Part shown: piece by piece, positions 60,267 through 64,000 of the stretch
Layout of the letters: the number at the start of each line of letters is the position of its first letter
Numbering within the stretch: the first letter of the stretch is position 1
Translations under genes and position numbers: made by a program
Assembly: GCF_004916975.1 (NCBI RefSeq)
Contig: NZ_STGQ01000001.1
Span: forward strand, 2,969,674 to 3,033,673
Length of the DNA stretch: 64,000 nt
Direction: 5' to 3'
Source of the DNA: Paenibacillus dokdonensis
GTDB lineage: Bacteria; Bacillota; Bacilli; Paenibacillales; Paenibacillaceae
Notes under the pieces: model-generated
The model's input: the letters and a program-made list of their open reading frames with translations, nothing else
The model's database searches: none
Told to the model about the DNA's origin: nothing

Positions 60267-61193
60267 TTATATATCGGCATCGTCAAGTATTACACATTCC
60301 CAATCCTCTTCCATCAACTCCGTATTAATGCTGACAGCTGCCATACTACCGGCGGCCGCAGATACAATCAGCTGTGAGGGCGCTCCGGTGGCTGCTTCTC
60401 CAGCCGCAAACAACCCGGATATCGTACTTTTCCCTATTCCATCGGTCACGATTCCGCCTAATTCTGTTGTTTTCAAACCAAGATCTTGAAAGGGAGCCTG
60501 TGGCAGCCACTGAGGCGTTACGAATCCTCCCGTTCTGTCAATCCGCGAGCAGTCTGTAAATTCCACCTGCTGCAGCTTGCCTTCATTGCCCAGAAAAGCG
60601 GCTACTGTTTGTTCCGACACGATAATATTTCGAGAAGTCAGTAGCTGTTTTTGTTCATCCGTCAGAACGCTGCGGCCATTTGTACAAATTACAAGATCCC
60701 GACTCCAGCTGTAAAGCAGTTTAGCCATATGGAAAACACCTGGATTCTCAGACACCACAATCAATGACTGGTCCCTCAACTCCCAGCCATCGCAATAAGG
60801 GCAGTGAAAAAGACTTTTGCCATATAGTTCCTTAATACCCGGAATATCCGGTAAAATTTCCTTGAGCCCGGTGGTAATCAGCACTTTACGGGCTTGGATC
60901 GTTTCACCTTTGTCTGTTGTAATCTCGAATCCGTTTTGAAGTTTGCGAATATGAGTAACTTTTAGAGGGAAGTGTCCTACCGAAGGATATCGCAGCAACT
61001 CATCATATGCAATTCTCCGAAATTCGGCCGGCGCAACGCCATCCCGAGTCAAAAAACCATGAGAGGCATGAGTAACCGCATTTCGGGGCAGATTGTTATC
61101 CAGCAGCGCCACACTTCTCCTCGCCCTGCCCAGCACCAATGCCGCATTTAGTCCTGCCGGGCCTCCACCTATAATTGCACAATCGTAAATCAT
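60267..61193 (-). CDS. thioredoxin-reductase-like FAD/NAD(P) oxidoreductase
   Basis: 308 residues. FAD motif IIGGGPAGLNAALVLGRA, redox dicysteine in FHCPYCDGWE, and the C-terminal FAD motif GLFAAGEAATGAPSQLIVS. The NADPH motif is weak (IVVSENPGVFHM), so the electron donor or substrate may differ from true TrxB. Many such proteins sit next to Rrf2 or Trx genes; function inferred as a disulfide reductase. ATG at 61193 follows GGAAGG. Confidence 0.88.
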   Translation of the reverse strand: MIYDCAIIGGGPAGLNAALVLGRARRSVALLDNNLPRNAVTHASHGFLTRDGVAPAEFRRIAYDELLRYPSVGHFPLKVTHIRKLQNGFEITTDKGETIQARKVLITTGLKEILPDIPGIKELYGKSLFHCPYCDGWELRDQSLIVVSENPGVFHMAKLLYSWSRDLVICTNGRSVLTDEQKQLLTSRNIIVSEQTVAAFLGNEGKLQQVEFTDCSRIDRTGGFVTPQWLPQAPFQDLGLKTTELGGIVTDGIGKSTISGLFAAGEAATGAPSQLIVSAAAGSMAAVSINTELMEEDWECVILDDADI

Positions 61194-61482
61194 AACCACC
61201 ATTCCTTCCACAAGTCTCGATTTTTCTATAAAGTACATTGTAGATCAGTTATATCCACAAATCAACAAACGGGTATTTGGATACCCTATGTGATGTAAGC
61301 TAGCTGAGCTTATGCACCAACCGAACCTTGAATATTCTTTTGGAACAATCCGCTACTCCCGTTATCCAAGTAAAAAAATCGTCGATAGCCAAGAAAATGG
61401 GATCAAGAAATCCACAAGGAAATTCGCTTATTTTTTCGTTTGTTTACTTAAACGCCCGTCATTTCTAGTATACCAACTCTTC

Positions 61483-62616
61483 TTACAACTTAAAGTTTCG
61501 GAGCGGCTTTCCATACCGTACCAAAACATGCCATAAGAGCTTTAATTCCTGAAGTACTTCTTTATCGGTTCCTCGGTCCCGCCATGCTGCAGGATCATGC
61601 TTTAAGTGCATAGCAGCAGATCCAATCATGTTCGCATCGATATAGCTGTGATGAGCAATACGCTCAGCCAAGGAGGGCATCGTAGGACCTCTAAAATCTG
61701 AAGGCACTTCGTCTACCCACATCGCGAAACCCATGTGCCAATAGAGTTGGATGGAATACTGTAAACATATTCGCTCCAAGATTCGCCCTGTTGGAGTACC
61801 CTTGAATGAAGGATCGGCTACTAAGATTTCCACATCTTCCTTAAGACGAATGTTTCCATGAACTTGCGCTTCAATATAGTGGTTAAGATTACGTTTAGCC
61901 TCACTTCTTGAAAGATCTGAGAATGGCATTGTGAGATGAACCCGAAAATGGTCGACTAATTTTTGCGGTCGAAGATTTTTTTTCCCTAGAGCGGAATCTC
62001 TTAAGAAAATCTCCTCTAGTAATGCCGCCATCATATCATCAAATTCTGCATATGTCCCTTTCTGTACAGGGTTTTGATGCGAATCCAAATAGGTGTATGT
62101 ACTGCGATAAGAAACCTCCGGGGATAGAAGGAAATAGCATGAGCCAAAGCGCGGAGCTGGCCCATCCGGATGACGCATCAAATCAAGGGCGCCATATTTA
62201 GGGCGTTCGCTATTCGAAGTACCCTCTTGTTGGTATGCTCCTCCAAATAGTCTTTCCTCCCACAAATCACGTTGACCACCAGGATAGGCTGATACACTGC
62301 CATTGGATAGTAAGGTCTCAAATTGGCTCTTATATACGCCTTGCTCCAGTAGCGCCACTGCAACACTTTTCTTTGCCGGATCTAGTCGATCTGGATGGAA
62401 ATGATGTGACTTTATTTTGGCAACAGCATCTTCAAATTCTTCCCGATCCACATTAGACATTTGAAGAATTTCATGGATGGCCTGAACTGCTTCACTTTTT
62501 CGGATTCGCGCGTAATTCGTAACATATTCTAAAGCCGATAATTGTGACTCTGATAGTTCCTCAATGAACTGAGACTCTCTTTTTTTATTGGCATTTTCAT
62601 CGCCTTGCCACCCCAT
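61483..62616 (-). CDS. DUF3626 protein
   Basis: 377 residues, hydrophilic, no signal. The family core is KYGALDLMRHPDGPAPRFGS, then CYFLLSPEVSYRSTYTYLDS, then FDDMMAALLEEIF; the C-terminal half is helical with HSYIDANMIGSAAMHLKHDP. DUF3626 is of unknown function. The S-T-Y in YRSTYTYL with preceding Arg and a following Glu-rich helix recalls ADP-ribosyltransferase folds, which is only a guess. ATG at 62616 follows AGGAGT. Confidence 0.75.
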   Translation of the reverse strand: MGWQGDENANKKRESQFIEELSESQLSALEYVTNYARIRKSEAVQAIHEILQMSNVDREEFEDAVAKIKSHHFHPDRLDPAKKSVAVALLEQGVYKSQFETLLSNGSVSAYPGGQRDLWEERLFGGAYQQEGTSNSERPKYGALDLMRHPDGPAPRFGSCYFLLSPEVSYRSTYTYLDSHQNPVQKGTYAEFDDMMAALLEEIFLRDSALGKKNLRPQKLVDHFRVHLTMPFSDLSRSEAKRNLNHYIEAQVHGNIRLKEDVEILVADPSFKGTPTGRILERICLQYSIQLYWHMGFAMWVDEVPSDFRGPTMPSLAERIAHHSYIDANMIGSAAMHLKHDPAAWRDRGTDKEVLQELKLLWHVLVRYGKPLRNFKL

Positions 62617-62879
62617 TACTAATTCACTCCTTTCTAGACCAAGTATATAAGTAAAGAGACTTAATTTCATGCAATAATTCCTTCTAACAGGATATCGTAC
62701 AATTGCATTGGTTTATTTTTCCTATTTTACTTATTTGGGGGCGTATTATATCATGCGACAAAACAACTCTGTAGGGTACAACATTTAGGGGAAGACGTAT
62801 AATTGACCCTATAAACTGCAAGTTCACGCATCACGATTCATCCTTTGGCAGAGTATTTTGACGTTTTTCAGTGTTATGA

Positions 62880-62996
62880 ACGACCATAACCAGTCAAGCA
62901 TCCGCACTTTATAGCAATATGATGCTGATTTTTATTGCGCTCGTGATGTTTGGCGGCCTTCTGTTTGTCCTGTCATACAAACGCAATCGTCAATGA
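62880..62996 (+). pseudogene. C-terminal remnant of an MFS transporter
   Basis: One frame reads TITSQASALYSNMMLIFIAL, then VMFGGLLFVLSYKRNRQ and TGA, the look of the last helix and tail of a DHA-type MFS protein. An in-frame TGA precedes it and no start exists. Confidence 0.5.
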
Positions 62997-63037
62997 TTTA
63001 CTACTCCAGGGTTTCTCCTGGGCTTCATGAATTAGAA

Positions 63038-63085
63038 CATAAAGCCTCCAAATCCATTTCAATTAATGGTTTTGGAGGCTTCTTC
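63038..63085 (+). terminator. strong hairpin terminator
   Basis: AAGCCTCCAAA and TTTTGGAGGCTT arms with a 17-base loop, T-rich after. It follows the transporter remnant at the expected distance. Confidence 0.75.
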
Positions 63086-63194
63086 ATGCTTATTGGATGA
63101 CTGCTGGTTTACTTGATCGATTTTCCTTGCAGCCTAAACATCCTGAATGGCTGCCTCTATTAACTCTAATCATATGGGAATCATTTTGAATGAC

Positions 63195-63596
63195 CTAATT
63201 ATAAAATTCACCTTGATTTACAGACCCTAAAATACTAGCTGCTGTGCGCATTGGATTATTACCTGCTAGACTCGTAACAATACTATCAATATGTTCATAT
63301 ACTTCACGAGGTTTTTTTATCGACATGAGCACTTTTACAGGTGTATCGACATCGGCAACATTTAAATGAATCGAACCACATCCAAATACACGCTGCCAAA
63401 AGGGCAAAACAATACTCTTATCAAGTACTTTATAGAAATCCAACTCATCCTCTACTAATGAAAAGAATCCCCGTCTCGTAACCAATCTTTTTTCGTATAC
63501 AAAGTACTTCGTGAATGAAAGTGGCAAGCCAAAAATTGTACATTTTCTTCCTGACCAAATTAAAGCCCCTCGCGTTGCAGATCCTTGATTTGACAC
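63195..63596 (-). CDS. small PH-domain protein (bPH_2-like)
   Basis: 133 residues. GRKCTIFGLPLSFTKYFVYE, RRGFFSLVEDELDFYKVLD, QRVFGCGSIHLNVADVDTP and IKKPREVYEHIDSIV match the bacterial PH (YdbS/YdbT-type) fold. It has no membrane helices, unlike YdbS. The start is GTG at 63596 with GGGGGGAAG. Role unknown. Confidence 0.72.
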   Translation of the reverse strand: MSNQGSATRGALIWSGRKCTIFGLPLSFTKYFVYEKRLVTRRGFFSLVEDELDFYKVLDKSIVLPFWQRVFGCGSIHLNVADVDTPVKVLMSIKKPREVYEHIDSIVTSLAGNNPMRTAASILGSVNQGEFYN

Positions 63597-63878
63597 TATT
63601 GCTTCCCCCCATAAGGTACAAATGATTATTTAGTATATACGTGAATGATTCAGTCATGTTTCAGATCCTAAATGATCCAGTCTGTCGAAATTGTAACACT
63701 TCATGATCTCTGAAGAAAGTAACATTACTTATGAGATGCAATTCTCACTGGCAATTTGGTTTTATTTGTTATGTATATGCCAAATCATTGCTTTCCTTTA
63801 CTGATCCTGCATATTAATTGACCACTATTAGATTTACATATATACTCGCCTAGTGGAATATTAAGGAGGTTATTACAT
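63597..63878. other. upstream region of the last gene
   Basis: No gene. It contains the promoter at 63818-63846 and an AAGGAGG site. Confidence 0.5.
63818..63846 (+). promoter_or_regulatory. sigma-A promoter of the last gene
   Basis: TTGACC (63818-63823), 17-bp spacer, TATACT (63841-63846), 33 bp before the start codon. Confidence 0.75.
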
Positions 63879-64000
63879 ATGAAAGAAACTACTGATTCCA
63901 TCGATACGAGTCCAGACACGCTTACAACGATGCTTCGCATGGCTCATTCGTTTAAGAATTGGGACAATCTAATTAGACTATCGGATGCTTTATACGACTT
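63879..64000 (+). CDS. start of an unidentified gene, cut by the window end
   Basis: ATG at 63879 has a perfect AAGGAGGT site and a promoter. The first 40 codons read MKETTDSIDTSPDTLTTMLR, then MAHSFKNWDNLIRLSDALYD. The frame is open at the edge. No family is recognised from so little. Confidence 0.75.
   Translation, partial: MKETTDSIDTSPDTLTTMLRMAHSFKNWDNLIRLSDALYD

Larger units (their letters stand above)
62617..63194. other. gap with MFS remnant and a terminator
   Basis: Apart from the transporter tail at 62880-62996 and the hairpin at 63038-63085 nothing codes here. Confidence 0.5.

Overview
The window looks like a chromosomal segment of a Paenibacillus-type, spore-forming Bacillota. 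It carries the order cotE / amidoligase / mutS / mutL / methyltransferase / miaA / hfq / PBP1A / spoVK / hflX / ynbB / glnR / glnA, spore genes (cotE, spoVK, two YjcZ-type small proteins), AGGAGG-type ribosome binding sites and lipoprotein signals. No rRNA, tRNA or CRISPR array was seen.

Region 1 (1-19.2 kb) is accessory and strongly decayed. It holds a PadR / DUF1048 / DUF1048 / ABC exporter operon (3.0-5.8 kb), a methyltransferase, an intact IS3-family element (7132-8586) sitting in the 3-base loop of a transcription terminator, an IseA-like autolysin inhibitor, a KtrB-type potassium transporter, a second intact IS3-family element (12428-13647) and a relic of a relative. Many small genes here are broken by in-frame stops or frameshifts. 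From 15.8 to 18.6 kb, single genes (a glycine-zipper protein, an aminoglycoside-phosphotransferase-like protein, a GNAT acetyltransferase, and before them a broken serine hydrolase) are each bounded by related palindromic repeats, like a gene-cassette array. The array abuts a truncated tyrosine recombinase pseudogene (18618-19189). This is the best candidate for something undescribed.

Region 2 (19.3-37.8 kb) is the conserved core, all on the minus strand: nitrogen regulation (glnR-glnA with a perfect GlnR box), the translational GTPase HflX, sporulation (spoVK, cotE), cell wall synthesis (PBP1A), RNA functions (hfq, miaA) and mismatch repair (mutS-mutL).

Region 3 (38-46.3 kb) contains an aromatic-acid-exporter-like protein, a NitT/TauT-type ABC importer, an M32 carboxypeptidase, and on the plus strand a HesB-like protein, a beta-carbonic anhydrase, a PadR regulator, a glycine-rich membrane protein and a DUF2653 protein.

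Region 4 (46.4-64 kb) contains two decayed yyaL fragments, a Fur-box-controlled AraC/PchR-like regulator with an MFS exporter, a sugar ABC importer with a GntR/LacI-type regulator that share an operator-like palindrome, a two-gene unit made of a 1055-residue GNAT fusion protein and an amidohydrolase, an Rrf2 regulator with a thioredoxin-reductase-like flavoprotein, a DUF3626 protein, a PH-domain protein, and the start of a plus-strand gene running off the end.
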